This document shows positions 16,341-23,886 of a stretch of DNA of 64,000 nt, piece after piece. The notes under the pieces were generated by a model that made no database searches, had not been told where the DNA came from, and was given only the letters and a program-made list of their open reading frames with translations. The position numbers and the translations under genes were made by a program. Location of the stretch: contig NZ_JBGSXS010000272.1 of the NCBI RefSeq assembly GCF_041751335.1, forward strand, positions 21,607-85,606, in the 5' to 3' direction. Position 1 is the first letter of the stretch. Each line of letters starts with the position of its first letter. The DNA is from Aquiflexum sp041751335. GTDB lineage: Bacteria > Bacteroidota > Bacteroidia > Cytophagales > Cyclobacteriaceae.

Positions 16341-16521
16341 TGAATCTAATTTGGTTTGGTAAATAGATTTTTACATCTCCATTCTCGCAGAAATTTAAAT
16401 ATCGGAACTTATAGGGGTAATCAAAAGCAAAAGGTGGACGGAAATCATATGGAATTTCAATCCCAACCTTTCCTAATACTATTGTTTTGTCAAAAATGTG
16501 TCCCTGGAAATCATTCTTACC
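16276..16521 (-). pseudogene. Start-less open stretch upstream of mobA
   Basis: A frame of about 81 codons runs from just after a TAA at 16522-16524 to a TAA inside the mobA coding region. It reads like protein over its first 50 codons, for example GIEIPYDFRPPFAFDYPYKF and FRYLNFCENGDVKIYLPNQ, with many aromatic residues. It contains no ATG, GTG or TTG suitable as a start. I do not recognise the family. It is either the decayed end of a lost gene or chance. The rest of the 490-base gap between mobA and the HEPN gene holds one doubtful small frame. Confidence 0.35.
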
Positions 16522-16547
16522 TTATTGATCCAACTTAGCCACAAATA

Positions 16548-16742
16548 TTATGTGCTATTGCAGGTCAAAAAACCTGTAGATAAACCAGAAAACACCACCG
16601 AGTCCAAACCCAAAAAACAAAAGTTAAATACCATACTTTTTTTGCTGGTCTTGCGGTCTTCTAGTTGAATATTGCTTCTTCGCCTTTCAATTCTTATAAA
16701 TCTTGAATTATTTTTTTTCTTTTTTTTTAGAAAAAAGGCCAT
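16548..16742 (-). CDS. Doubtful small basic protein
   Basis: This 64-residue frame starts MAFFLKKKKK and is rich in Lys and Arg over its first half (SRFIRIERRRSNIQLEDRKTSKK), then hydrophobic (VFNFCFLGLDSVVFSGLSTGFL). The shape would suit a small membrane protein with a cytoplasmic basic tail. The homopolymer runs in the DNA make a frameshift or sequencing error possible. I do not recognise it. Confidence 0.3.
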   Translation of the reverse strand: MAFFLKKKKKNNSRFIRIERRRSNIQLEDRKTSKKSMVFNFCFLGLDSVVFSGLSTGFLTCNST

Positions 16743-16829
16743 ATCGGTCTCTAACTTTTCAGCTTTTCAAGCTGTCTTTTTTTCCTCATTCTAAATCCAA
16801 GGATGGAGGTTATTGATCAGACCACTCTT

Positions 16830-17027
16830 TCATCGTCCAAAAATTAAGACAGGAAATAGATATATTCGTATCTTGAGTTTAATCAACATAAAATAAGATG
16901 CATAATACATTCGATTAATCGCCGTATTGTAATATTTATTATTTATGTGAGTCCGCACCTCTTCAATGGTTTCCAAGGCCCGCTCCATTCTGTAATTAAT
17001 ATAGTCCTCGGGATTATTTCCTGTCAT
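16830..17027 (-). pseudogene. Truncated HEPN-domain toxin of a HEPN/MNT pair
   Basis: The N-terminal part reads DYINYRMERALETIEEVRTHINNKYY and then NTAINRMYYASYFMLIKLKI, the first helices of a HEPN ribonuclease domain. After about 52 residues the sequence becomes unrelated and stops at residue 65, whereas family members have about 120-130 residues. The R-x4-6-H active-site motif near the C-terminus is therefore missing. The start overlaps the upstream nucleotidyltransferase stop by 4 bases (ATGA), the normal arrangement of this two-gene system. It is probably non-functional as a toxin. Confidence 0.75.
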
Positions 17028-17344
17028 AGTAGAATTGCACTACGCATAACTTTTTGATAAAAAGGAGTTATTTTATATTTGGTGTCCCATTCATTTTCAC
17101 TGTATACCATAGGGATAATTACTTCTCCTGTTTCAAATTCCAGGTCATACAATGGGTTCGTGATTTTATTTTCGTCTTCAAATGTAATTTTCTTTTTATT
17201 TAGGAGAATTAGTAGGTCCCAGTCAGACATTTTTTTGGAGGTTCCTTTTGACCTAGAACCAAATAAATAAACTTTGGCTTTAGGGTCTAGGTCGGTTACT
17301 ATACCTTTTATTTCATCTAACAGCCATTTCTCAGTCTTATTCAT
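17024..17344 (-). CDS. MNT nucleotidyltransferase antitoxin
   Basis: This 106-residue minimal nucleotidyltransferase has the catalytic signature GSRSKGTSKKMSDWDLLILL (residues of about 30-49), that is GSx10DxD. In HEPN/MNT systems this protein inactivates the HEPN ribonuclease by transferring AMP to it. The fold is complete: N-terminal helix, nucleotidyltransferase core, and the C-terminal SENEWDTKYKITPFYQKV helix. Its partner directly downstream is truncated. The pair lies between moaD and mobA, so it is an insertion within the cofactor cluster. Confidence 0.85.
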   Translation of the reverse strand: MNKTEKWLLDEIKGIVTDLDPKAKVYLFGSRSKGTSKKMSDWDLLILLNKKKITFEDENKITNPLYDLEFETGEVIIPMVYSENEWDTKYKITPFYQKVMRSAILL

Positions 17345-17365
17345 AAATCAAATATAAGCATTTGG

Positions 17366-17551
17366 TTATTTTAATGATTGGGTTTGTTTACCTAAATCAA
17401 TTTTTGCATAAATGTCCAAACTTATATATTTGCCATTTTTAAGTTCACAATCTTCCATTGTTCCTTCATGGTTAAAATCAAGTTTGGTCATTGCTTTTTT
17501 ACAATTTATATTTTCCGTATCCACACCTCTAATCAACCAATGCCCATTCAC
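17366..17551 (-). CDS. Possible small gene directly after moaD
   Basis: The frame is open through the end of moaD; a GTG at 17551, just after the moaD stop, gives about 61 residues (NGHWLIRGVDTENINC, then KLDFNHEGTMEDCELKNGKYISLDIY). An ATG at 17491 would give 41 residues. It contains two cysteines and reads like a small soluble beta-rich protein. I do not recognise it. It could be a gene remnant left when the HEPN/MNT pair entered the cluster. Confidence 0.3.
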   Translation of the reverse strand: MNGHWLIRGVDTENINCKKAMTKLDFNHEGTMEDCELKNGKYISLDIYAKIDLGKQTQSLK

Positions 17552-17555
17552 TCCC

Positions 17556-17786
17556 TCACCCTCCCGAAAATGGAGGCAACAATGCCACTTCAGCACCAAG
17601 GGGTATTATGGTTTTTCCAACAGCCTGTTTTTTATTGACTGCTAGGCTGAATTTAATATGTTTCAGGTCGGGAAATTGTTGATGGAGAAATCCAAGGAGG
17701 ACTTCCGTGTCGGGCATGTATTGTAATTCCATTTCATTGGTCTGAATTTTTTCAGCGACCATTCCGAAGGCTTTGATCTTAATCAT
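17556..17786 (-). CDS. moaD: Molybdopterin synthase sulfur carrier subunit MoaD
   Basis: MoaD is a ubiquitin-like sulfur carrier. Its C-terminal Gly-Gly is adenylated by MoeB, converted to a thiocarboxylate, and gives sulfur to precursor Z in MoaE. The 76 residues start MIKIKAFGMVAEKI and end VALLPPFSGG, with the expected GG at the very end. The length is typical. The gene lies 39 bases after the TSUP transporter gene on the same strand and is separated from moaE by the HEPN/MNT insertion. Confidence 0.92.
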   Translation of the reverse strand: MIKIKAFGMVAEKIQTNEMELQYMPDTEVLLGFLHQQFPDLKHIKFSLAVNKKQAVGKTIIPLGAEVALLPPFSGG

Positions 17787-17825
17787 ATGCTTTTATTTTT
17801 GAAACATTAATTTAATCAAAATCCA

Positions 17826-18569
17826 TTACCCTGTCCATATTAATTTGACGGCGGCAATAAACAGTACCAAGGCAAGTAAATATTTGATGGCAACGGGATT
17901 GAACTTTCTGGCACCCAAGTAAGCACCGAGCCCACCTCCCAAAATAGTCAAAGGCATCACAATCCATAATTGCTGATCAATCTGAATCTGAAAGCCATCA
18001 GCTCCCAGAAATCCTGAAACAGAATTTAAGAATATAAATATGGCACTGACCGCAGCGGTTTCCTTCATATTGGTCCAACCCAGCATCAACAGAATGGGAG
18101 AAAGGATGATTCCCCCACCAATACCAATCAGGCCTGAAAAAAAGCCTATCAATAATCCTAACAGAGGTGCCATCCACCATTTTTGTTCGACTGAATTATC
18201 TTCATTGATAGGGAATACATTAAGAAACCGCAGAATGGGGAAGAAAAGCAAAATCCCTAAAATCCTTTTGTAAAGAATGGTGTCTACCAAAATTGAACCA
18301 CCTAAATAGGCTGCAGGAATGGAAAAAATGATCAGTGAAAGAAAAAGCCTGTTGGGAAACACCACGGTTTTTCTGAATCCGAGAAAGGCCATCATGGATA
18401 CAAACATGTTCATGAGGAGTGCCGTTGGGCGGATTTGCTCAGGAGCAAAGTTCAATAAAGCCAAAACCATCAGATAACTGCTGGCACCTCCATGACCCAC
18501 GGAAGCATATAGAAATGCCACCAAAGGAAGGACGAGGTATAGAAATAGGTCGCTCAGTTCCAAGCTCAT
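17826..18569 (-). CDS. TauE/SafE (TSUP) family membrane transporter
   Basis: This 247-residue inner-membrane protein has about eight helices and the two family repeats: FLYASVGHGGASSYLMVLAL near residue 20 and IGFFSGLIGIGGGIILSPIL near residue 140. TSUP proteins move small sulfur-containing or organic anions such as sulfite, sulfoacetate or taurine. Its place among molybdenum-cofactor genes suggests an oxyanion (molybdate or sulfite) substrate, but the family does not prove this. A second TSUP gene is at 42237. Confidence 0.88.
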   Translation of the reverse strand: MSLELSDLFLYLVLPLVAFLYASVGHGGASSYLMVLALLNFAPEQIRPTALLMNMFVSMMAFLGFRKTVVFPNRLFLSLIIFSIPAAYLGGSILVDTILYKRILGILLFFPILRFLNVFPINEDNSVEQKWWMAPLLGLLIGFFSGLIGIGGGIILSPILLMLGWTNMKETAAVSAIFIFLNSVSGFLGADGFQIQIDQQLWIVMPLTILGGGLGAYLGARKFNPVAIKYLLALVLFIAAVKLIWTG

Positions 18570-18589
18570 ATTTTATCTAACATATTCCA

Positions 18590-18760
18590 TATGAAATCAG
18601 GTTAAAAGAGTCCTGTACGGGAAGGATGTGTACTGCGCCATTTTCTAATTTGCTTTGAGGAATGGGGTGATTCCTGCTTTTTTGATAAAATTATATGCCA
18701 ATGGATTCTTTCCCGTGGGCTTATCCTCATCAAAATTCAGGAAGGCCTCCAATGGGATGT
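18590..18760 (-). pseudogene. Frameshifted second copy of the moeA 3' end
   Basis: Read on the minus strand, bases of about 18718-18590 encode PTGKNPLAYNFIKKAGITPF then LKAN, a stop, and after a one-base shift LENGAVHILPVQDSFNLISY. This is clearly homologous to the C-terminus of the intact MoeA downstream in coordinate terms (PSGKFPLIYDFNKKPGITLF, LEDGKVHILSGQESFNLISY). The copy has diverged, contains a frameshift, and covers only the last ~50 codons. It lies between the TSUP gene and the PIN toxin, so the toxin-antitoxin pair is flanked by two versions of the moeA 3' end. Confidence 0.8.
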
Positions 18761-19192
18761 TCAATGCGGCGGATACCTGCTGCCTTCTTGATTAAGTTTC
18801 TTTTCAAATTCTTTTATACCCAAAACCTCGATCTTGGGAAAATCGATTTTCTTTAACACTCTGAAATCCTTGTCCTCGGTTACAATAAATTGGGCATTTG
18901 ATGCAACAGCACAATCAACAAACTTGTTGTCATCCCTGTCTTTTTTTATCAAATCGAATTTATACCAAGAGGTAATTATGTGAACATTGGAAAGATTCTC
19001 CAAAACGCCAACAACACTTTCGCTGACTTCAATACCCATGTGTTCTTCTATCACCTCAGCGTACTCGAACACTATTTCCGTTGTTACACACAGATCATAT
19101 TGCCTCTCGATCAATTTAAGGTATATCCAATGGTAGGGTGACCTATCGGATATACTGACCAATAATACATTGCTATCAAGCACAATCCGCAT
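18761..19192 (-). CDS. PIN-domain ribonuclease toxin (VapC-like)
   Basis: This 143-residue protein belongs to the PIN family of toxin components (COG1569 type). Acidic residues for Mg2+ binding are visible: Asp6 in VLDSNVLL, Glu in VFEYAEVIEE, and Asp pairs in RDDNKFVDCAVAS and VTEDKDF. Such proteins cleave RNA in the cytoplasm when the antitoxin is degraded. The gene starts 3 bases after the antitoxin stop codon. It is an insertion within the cofactor cluster, next to a broken copy of the moeA 3' end. All core residues are present, so it looks active. Confidence 0.87.
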   Translation of the reverse strand: MRIVLDSNVLLVSISDRSPYHWIYLKLIERQYDLCVTTEIVFEYAEVIEEHMGIEVSESVVGVLENLSNVHIITSWYKFDLIKKDRDDNKFVDCAVASNAQFIVTEDKDFRVLKKIDFPKIEVLGIKEFEKKLNQEGSRYPPH

Positions 19193-19195
19193 GTA

Positions 19196-19426
19196 TCACC
19201 TGTTTTTGTAAGGTGTCCTAAGTTTTGTTCGAAGTAACTCATCTGCCTTGGCCGAAGTCCAGCCTTCCTCGTCCCATACTTTATTGGCCGATTCAATGGA
19301 TTTTTTGGCAAAAAAGTCTGCAAGCATGTCCTTTATTTGCACAAGTTCTTCCTCACTCAATTGATGCGAAAAGGCCTTGAGCAGTTCGAGCTGTAAATTT
19401 GACAATGGTCTTTCTAATGTCTCCAT
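19196..19426 (-). CDS. Antitoxin partner of the PIN toxin
   Basis: The 76-residue protein starts METLERPLSNLQLELLKAFS (ATG at 19426; the frame is open to 19462 but the later start fits better). It is predicted mostly helical: SHQLSEEELVQIKDMLADFF, then a basic C-terminus RTKLRTPYKNR. Small helical antitoxins of this kind are encoded directly upstream of COG1569 PIN toxins, bind the toxin, and may bind their own promoter. I assign the role from position and size. It is 125 bases after the moeA stop codon on the same strand. Confidence 0.75.
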   Translation of the reverse strand: METLERPLSNLQLELLKAFSHQLSEEELVQIKDMLADFFAKKSIESANKVWDEEGWTSAKADELLRTKLRTPYKNR

Positions 19427-19551
19427 ACACTTTACTGATTGAATTTCTATCCAATATAACAATTTTTTGAAGTAAATGGCTCATGACATCGTTGAGTACC
19501 CTTTCGTCATAAATCACCAATTCGTCTTTTGATGTCCCACCCGCTTTTGGC

Positions 19552-20733
19552 TTACCATCCGTATACAGGGACTAAAGCTCCTGCTTGCAGGGATTCCATC
19601 TCTTCTCCGATTTCCGCAATACAATTGGCTGTTCCATATGATATCAAGTTGAAAGATTCTTGTCCAGACAGAATGTGTACTTTCCCATCTTCTAATTTTG
19701 CCTTTAGGAATAATGTGATTCCGGGTTTTTTATTAAAATCATAAATAAGAGGAAATTTTCCACTTGGCTCCCAAACATTTGATTTACCGATCCAAGCCAA
19801 TAGACAAGGTTTGACATATTGGTTGAAGCAAGTGAGCGTTGAGGCTGGGTTTCCAGGTAAGGCAAAGATCCATTGATTTTCCCTTTGTCCCACAAAAAGC
19901 GGTTTTCCCGGTTTTTGTCTGATTTTATAGAAAAGTTCTTTTACTCCCGCTTTTTCCAAGCTTCCTTTGACATAATCATAATCACCCACAGAAATGCCGC
20001 CGGAAATTAAGATGATGTCGTACTTTTCAAGAAAGTTGTTAATGGTGGATTGCAATTTGGCCGGTTCATCCAGGGCAGTGGCCAATCCGACTTCATTGAT
20101 TCCCAACTGTTTGAGATAGGTGTTGAGAACGGGACCATTGGAATTATACACTTTGCCAAAACTCAAAGGCTTACCGATTTCCTCCAATTCATCCCCTGTG
20201 AGAATGATTCCAACAGTGGGTTTTGAAAAAACTCGGACTTCATGAAGTCCCACCGATGACAACAGGCCAACCATTCCAGGTGTTATTTCGGAGCCTTTGA
20301 GCGCAATAATATCTCCTGCCTTGTTTTGGGCTCCTTGCTTTCGGAGGTTGGATCCTTTTTCAAATTTATCTATCTCAAATAAAAATGTGTCATTTTCGAT
20401 CTCCACCCATTCCTGTGGAATGATGGTATCTGCCCCTTTAGGAACAGGTGCTCCAGTAAAAATCCGAATGGCTTCATTTTCATTTAATACAAAATCCTCC
20501 AATTCCCCGGCCCTGATTTTGGTCTCTGGCCTCAGCTTTCTTTTGTTGTCCCCATCCTTCCAAGCAATGGCATACCCATCCATGGCTGAATTATCAAAAA
20601 ACGGTATGTCATATCCTGAAGGAATATCCTCGGCCAAAAACATTCCCAAAGCTCCCTCTAATGGCATGTAAACAGGTTGACCCCGAATGATGTGTTTGGA
20701 TAAAATCTCTTTGGCTTTAGTTACGGAAATCAT
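19552..20733 (-). CDS. moeA: Molybdopterin molybdotransferase MoeA
   Basis: MoeA inserts molybdate into adenylylated molybdopterin. The 393 residues have the expected domain order and length. Motifs include YDIPFFDNSAMDGYAIAWKD near residue 42, IFTGAPVPKGADTIIPQE near 90, the catalytic ILTGDELEEIG, SGGISVGDYDYVK, and ALPGNPASTLTCF. It is cytoplasmic. The gene precedes the toxin-antitoxin pair on the minus strand, and a broken second copy of its last ~50 codons lies beyond that pair. MogA, which supplies the adenylylated intermediate, is not encoded in the window. Confidence 0.95.
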   Translation of the reverse strand: MISVTKAKEILSKHIIRGQPVYMPLEGALGMFLAEDIPSGYDIPFFDNSAMDGYAIAWKDGDNKRKLRPETKIRAGELEDFVLNENEAIRIFTGAPVPKGADTIIPQEWVEIENDTFLFEIDKFEKGSNLRKQGAQNKAGDIIALKGSEITPGMVGLLSSVGLHEVRVFSKPTVGIILTGDELEEIGKPLSFGKVYNSNGPVLNTYLKQLGINEVGLATALDEPAKLQSTINNFLEKYDIILISGGISVGDYDYVKGSLEKAGVKELFYKIRQKPGKPLFVGQRENQWIFALPGNPASTLTCFNQYVKPCLLAWIGKSNVWEPSGKFPLIYDFNKKPGITLFLKAKLEDGKVHILSGQESFNLISYGTANCIAEIGEEMESLQAGALVPVYGW

Positions 20734-21068
20734 ATTTATTTTTATTTCAGTGAGTTTTCAGCTTCGCCTTGCTTCAAAGGGTTGTAATTCAGTACAAAAC
20801 TGTCACGTCCTGAATTTTCTTGACACATTTATCACTTGAAACCTTTTAGTTTAACCTCCCGATTCTCGGGACAGGCTCTTCAGGGTTGATAGAGTCAAAT
20901 TTATTATTTTATCCAAACCCCGCATTTCAAACGGGGCTATTAAATGTTCAATCACTTTGTAGTTATTTATCTGTGACCAACTCTTCGGTACATCGGTCAT
21001 CGGTCATCGGACAATTTAAAACTCAGATGGTACACAACTGGAAATAAATCGGATTGACATATTTTCTT
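20734..21068. other. Gene-free gap between moaA and moeA
   Basis: No gene is visible in these 335 bases. A hairpin CCCCG-catttcaaa-CGGGG lies at 20917-20935, followed near 20992-21010 by three copies of the word CATCGGT/CATCGG, a word also seen near 14110. The region probably carries the moeA promoter. Confidence 0.45.
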
Positions 21069-22049
21069 TTACCCTCCTATTTTGATCATACTCCGGTTTT
21101 CGATTTTATCGGCATCAGCCTTTTCGTAATCCTGGGTAAACTGTCCGCCCAAGATGGCATGTTTCCTGAAAATAGATAGTTTGATCAAGGGAAGTATGTC
21201 TTCACCTTTTCTTAAGGTCCCCAAAAGATCCATTTCTTCTTTTCCAAAAAGACAGTTTTTCATTTTGCCATCTGCTGTGATTCTCATCCGGTTGCATGAA
21301 CCGCAAAAATGCTCACTCATGGTGGTGATAAAAGCAAATGTCCCTTGATGGCCAACAGCTTTGAATTTTTTGGCGGTATCATGTTTTTCGTCCATCAGTT
21401 TGACGGTATCAAATTCAGTTTGCACCAATTCAAGCATTTGGCGGGCAGTAATTACCTGATCACTTTTCCAGTGATTTCCAGTAAATGGCATGAATTCTAT
21501 AAAGCGTACATGTAGTGGTAATTGCTCAGTAACCTTAACAAATCCCAAAAGCTCTTTTTCTATAATCCCATTGAGTGCCACTGCATTAATTTTGACACGG
21601 AAGCCATGGTCCAACAGTAACAGGATATTGTCCCAAACTTGCTGGAATTGATTTCTTTTGGTCAATTTGAAAAAAGTGTCAGGATCCAAAGTGTCTAAAC
21701 TGACATTCAGGGAACGGATTTCCGCTTCTTTGAACAACTCCAAATGTTTGTGTACCAATACCCCGTTAGTAGTAAGGGTCAGTTCAACGGGAAGTTTGCA
21801 TAACCTGCGGACAATCTCAGGAAACTCTTTTCTCACCAAAGGCTCTCCACCCGTCAATCGGATTTTGTTGACCCCCAATCCCACAAATGTCCTGGCAATT
21901 CTTTCGATTTCATCAACGGACATCAGGTTGGAGTTGGGCATGCATTCGATCTCCTCATTGGGCATACAATAGGCACAGCGGAAATTACAACTATCAGTCA
22001 GCGATATCCGGAGGTAATTGTGAATCCTTTGATGTTGGTCTATGAGCAT
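21069..22049 (-). CDS. moaA: GTP 3',8-cyclase MoaA (radical SAM)
   Basis: MoaA catalyses the first step of molybdenum cofactor synthesis, forming the cyclic intermediate from GTP together with MoaC. The 326 residues hold the radical-SAM cluster motif CNFRCAYCMP (Cys 18-25), the SAM-binding LTGGEPLVRKEF, and the second, C-terminal Fe-S site CGSCNRMRITADGKMKNCLF. The protein ends in IKIGG, the conserved double glycine that reaches the active site. It is cytoplasmic. It lies furthest upstream of the minus-strand cofactor cluster. No moaC gene is in the window. Confidence 0.96.
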   Translation of the reverse strand: MLIDQHQRIHNYLRISLTDSCNFRCAYCMPNEEIECMPNSNLMSVDEIERIARTFVGLGVNKIRLTGGEPLVRKEFPEIVRRLCKLPVELTLTTNGVLVHKHLELFKEAEIRSLNVSLDTLDPDTFFKLTKRNQFQQVWDNILLLLDHGFRVKINAVALNGIIEKELLGFVKVTEQLPLHVRFIEFMPFTGNHWKSDQVITARQMLELVQTEFDTVKLMDEKHDTAKKFKAVGHQGTFAFITTMSEHFCGSCNRMRITADGKMKNCLFGKEEMDLLGTLRKGEDILPLIKLSIFRKHAILGGQFTQDYEKADADKIENRSMIKIGG

Positions 22050-22127
22050 TTAATACCGATTGGATGAATGACAAAGATGCCGATTATATGAAAGAAATGA
22101 AAGGAATATGTGTTGGATAGTTGGGAG

Positions 22128-22261
22128 ACAGAAGACCGAAGACCGAAGATGATCATAATCCAACGTAAACTATCACTATGATTGAGGTGGATTATTGTTG
22201 GATTTCTTTAGTTTTCCAATTACAAATTGGATGTTATAGAAAGGTGTAGTTGCCTACACCT
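22128..22261. repeat. Word-repeat and two-hairpin element between moaA and a hydrolase gene
   Basis: It begins with the word series GACAGAAGACCGAAGACCGA. Then come a hairpin CCAATT-aca-AATTGG (22216-22230) and a second one AGGTGTAG-ttgc-CTACACCT (22242-22261). The pair of hairpins repeats the layout of the elements at 450, 1485 and 1925, with different stem sequences. Confidence 0.55.
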
Positions 22262-22320
22262 AGCCACCACCTAATTTTAGATTTTATCAAGAAAGGGTTT
22301 TTACATCTTTTATACCATTT

Positions 22321-23172
22321 ATGAAAAACATAAACGAAATGCAATCCATCAAAGTAATTTTGGTCTTGTTGGTCTTATCCTACACAACTAATGTAGCTTA
22401 TGCCATTGACCCGGATAGGGAATATATCCGAACTCCTGATGATCTAGGTTTGAATTATGAAACATTGGTTGTGAGAACGTGTGATGGCTATGATATCAAT
22501 ACTTGGATCTATTCTGCTGATGCAGAAAAAGACAATGGTAGATTGCTGATCTTGGCTTACCCTGATGCTGGCAATATGTCCTATTTTGTTTACCATTCTG
22601 CAATATTTGCTAGCCAAGGATATACAGTGGTTACTTTTGACTACCGTGGATTTGGAAAGAGCGCTGACTTCGAGATAAACAAGGATAGCTTGTATTACAA
22701 TGAATTTGCCACCGATTTAATTGCTGTTACAGAAGAAGTCCATCAGAAATTCCAAGATAAACAAATTGGTATTTGGGCAATGTCCATGGGTACAATTATA
22801 GCTGTGAAAGCAATGGGTTCATTAGAAGGAAAGGTGGATTTTATGGTAACAGAAGGTTTTGTCTCTCAAACATCTCTAATTGTTGAAAGAACATTTGAGC
22901 AAAAGGGTAAAACCTTAAGCCTTCCCGAGGAAAGTAGTAATTACTTAAGCGATCTTAAAAACATCAACATTCCCACAATGATATTTGCTGCAAGCCATGA
23001 TAAAATCACGACCTATGAAGATGCTTTAAATGTTAAAAAAATCATTTCGGCAAATTGTGAAGTTATTAGATTCGATGGAGAGCATTTGGGAGGTTTTAAC
23101 TCAGGGGATGGGGAATGGGGAGAATATTATATTGGTGAAATTAACCTATTTTTAAAAGAAGCCTTTGGATAA
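22321..23172 (+). CDS. Exported alpha/beta hydrolase
   Basis: This 283-residue protein has a signal peptide (about 1-28, NVAYAIDPD) and an alpha/beta-hydrolase fold similar to serine aminopeptidase/S33-type esterases. The nucleophile elbow is AMSMG (Ser in GIWAMSMGTIIAV), with Ala in place of the usual first Gly. The acid is probably Asp in AASHDKITTYED and the base His in DGEHLGGF. An oxyanion-hole region is LAYPDAGNMSYF. Its substrate is unknown; an ester or peptide in the periplasm is likely. The gene is monocistronic. Confidence 0.82.
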   Translation: MKNINEMQSIKVILVLLVLSYTTNVAYAIDPDREYIRTPDDLGLNYETLVVRTCDGYDINTWIYSADAEKDNGRLLILAYPDAGNMSYFVYHSAIFASQGYTVVTFDYRGFGKSADFEINKDSLYYNEFATDLIAVTEEVHQKFQDKQIGIWAMSMGTIIAVKAMGSLEGKVDFMVTEGFVSQTSLIVERTFEQKGKTLSLPEESSNYLSDLKNINIPTMIFAASHDKITTYEDALNVKKIISANCEVIRFDGEHLGGFNSGDGEWGEYYIGEINLFLKEAFG

Positions 23173-23233
23173 GCAACCAATCGGTGCTACTCAAAATGGC
23201 AGACTAGTATTTTAACTAGTTTATGGCAATAGA

Positions 23234-23767
23234 ATGAAAAATATTTTAAAAACAAAGAGACTAATATTAAGAAAGTTGACCTTCGATGAAAGCCTCTTCA
23301 TTGTGCAACTGCTGAACAGCCCCGGATGGCTCAAATACATTGGAGATAGGGGAGTAAAAACAGAAAAGGATGCAAAATTGTATCTTCAAAACGGGCCATT
23401 GCTCAGTTATGAAAAATATGGATTTGGTCTTTATCTAGTGGGGTTACTAGAGACGGGTGAACCCATTGGGATGTGCGGGCTTCTAAAGAGGGACAGCCTG
23501 GAACATCCTGATCTGGGATTTGCTTTTTTACCGGAATTTATGGGGAAAGGGTATGCCTATGAAGCAGCCAATGCAGTGGTTGTATATGCAAGAGAACATT
23601 TGAGAATCAAAACTTTATTGGCCATAACAATGCCTGAAAATGCAACATCAATCAAACTTTTGGAAAAAATAGGGATGAAATACAGTGGTGTAGTCAAGTT
23701 TCCTGACAGTAAGGATAATTTGAATCTTTACAAATTGGAATTGAATGAAGTTGTATCAAATGTTTGA
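23234..23767 (+). CDS. GNAT acetyltransferase, RimJ/RimL type
   Basis: This 177-residue protein has the GNAT fold of the RimJ/RimL subgroup: LKTKRLILRKLTFDESLFIV at the start, GMCGLLKRDSLEHPDLGFAF as strand 4, and the acetyl-CoA loop FMGKGYAYEAANAVV. IRIKTLLAITMPENATSIKLLEKIGM-type residues complete the family pattern. It probably acetylates the N-terminus or an amine of a protein or small molecule in the cytoplasm. It lies 61 bases after the hydrolase gene on the same strand and may share its transcript. Confidence 0.88.
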   Translation: MKNILKTKRLILRKLTFDESLFIVQLLNSPGWLKYIGDRGVKTEKDAKLYLQNGPLLSYEKYGFGLYLVGLLETGEPIGMCGLLKRDSLEHPDLGFAFLPEFMGKGYAYEAANAVVVYAREHLRIKTLLAITMPENATSIKLLEKIGMKYSGVVKFPDSKDNLNLYKLELNEVVSNV

Positions 23768-23797
23768 TTACCAACTTATGTTGAATTTCAGTTTTAT

Positions 23798-23880
23798 GGA
23801 ACGCAGATGACACTGATTTAGCCGATTCACACAGATTTTTGGTCAGCGTAAATCAGTCTAATCAGCGTCATCAGTGTTCT
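23798..23880. repeat. Long imperfect inverted repeat
   Basis: The outer arms GAACGCAGATGACACTGAT (from 23799) and ATCAGCGTCATCAGTGTTCT (23861-23880) are imperfect reverse complements, with further related CAGATTT/AAATCAG words inside. Similar intergenic elements containing GCAGATGACAC and ATCAGCGTCATC words are common in Bacteroidota genomes. It lies between two convergent genes. Confidence 0.65.
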
Positions 23881-23886
23881 TTAATT

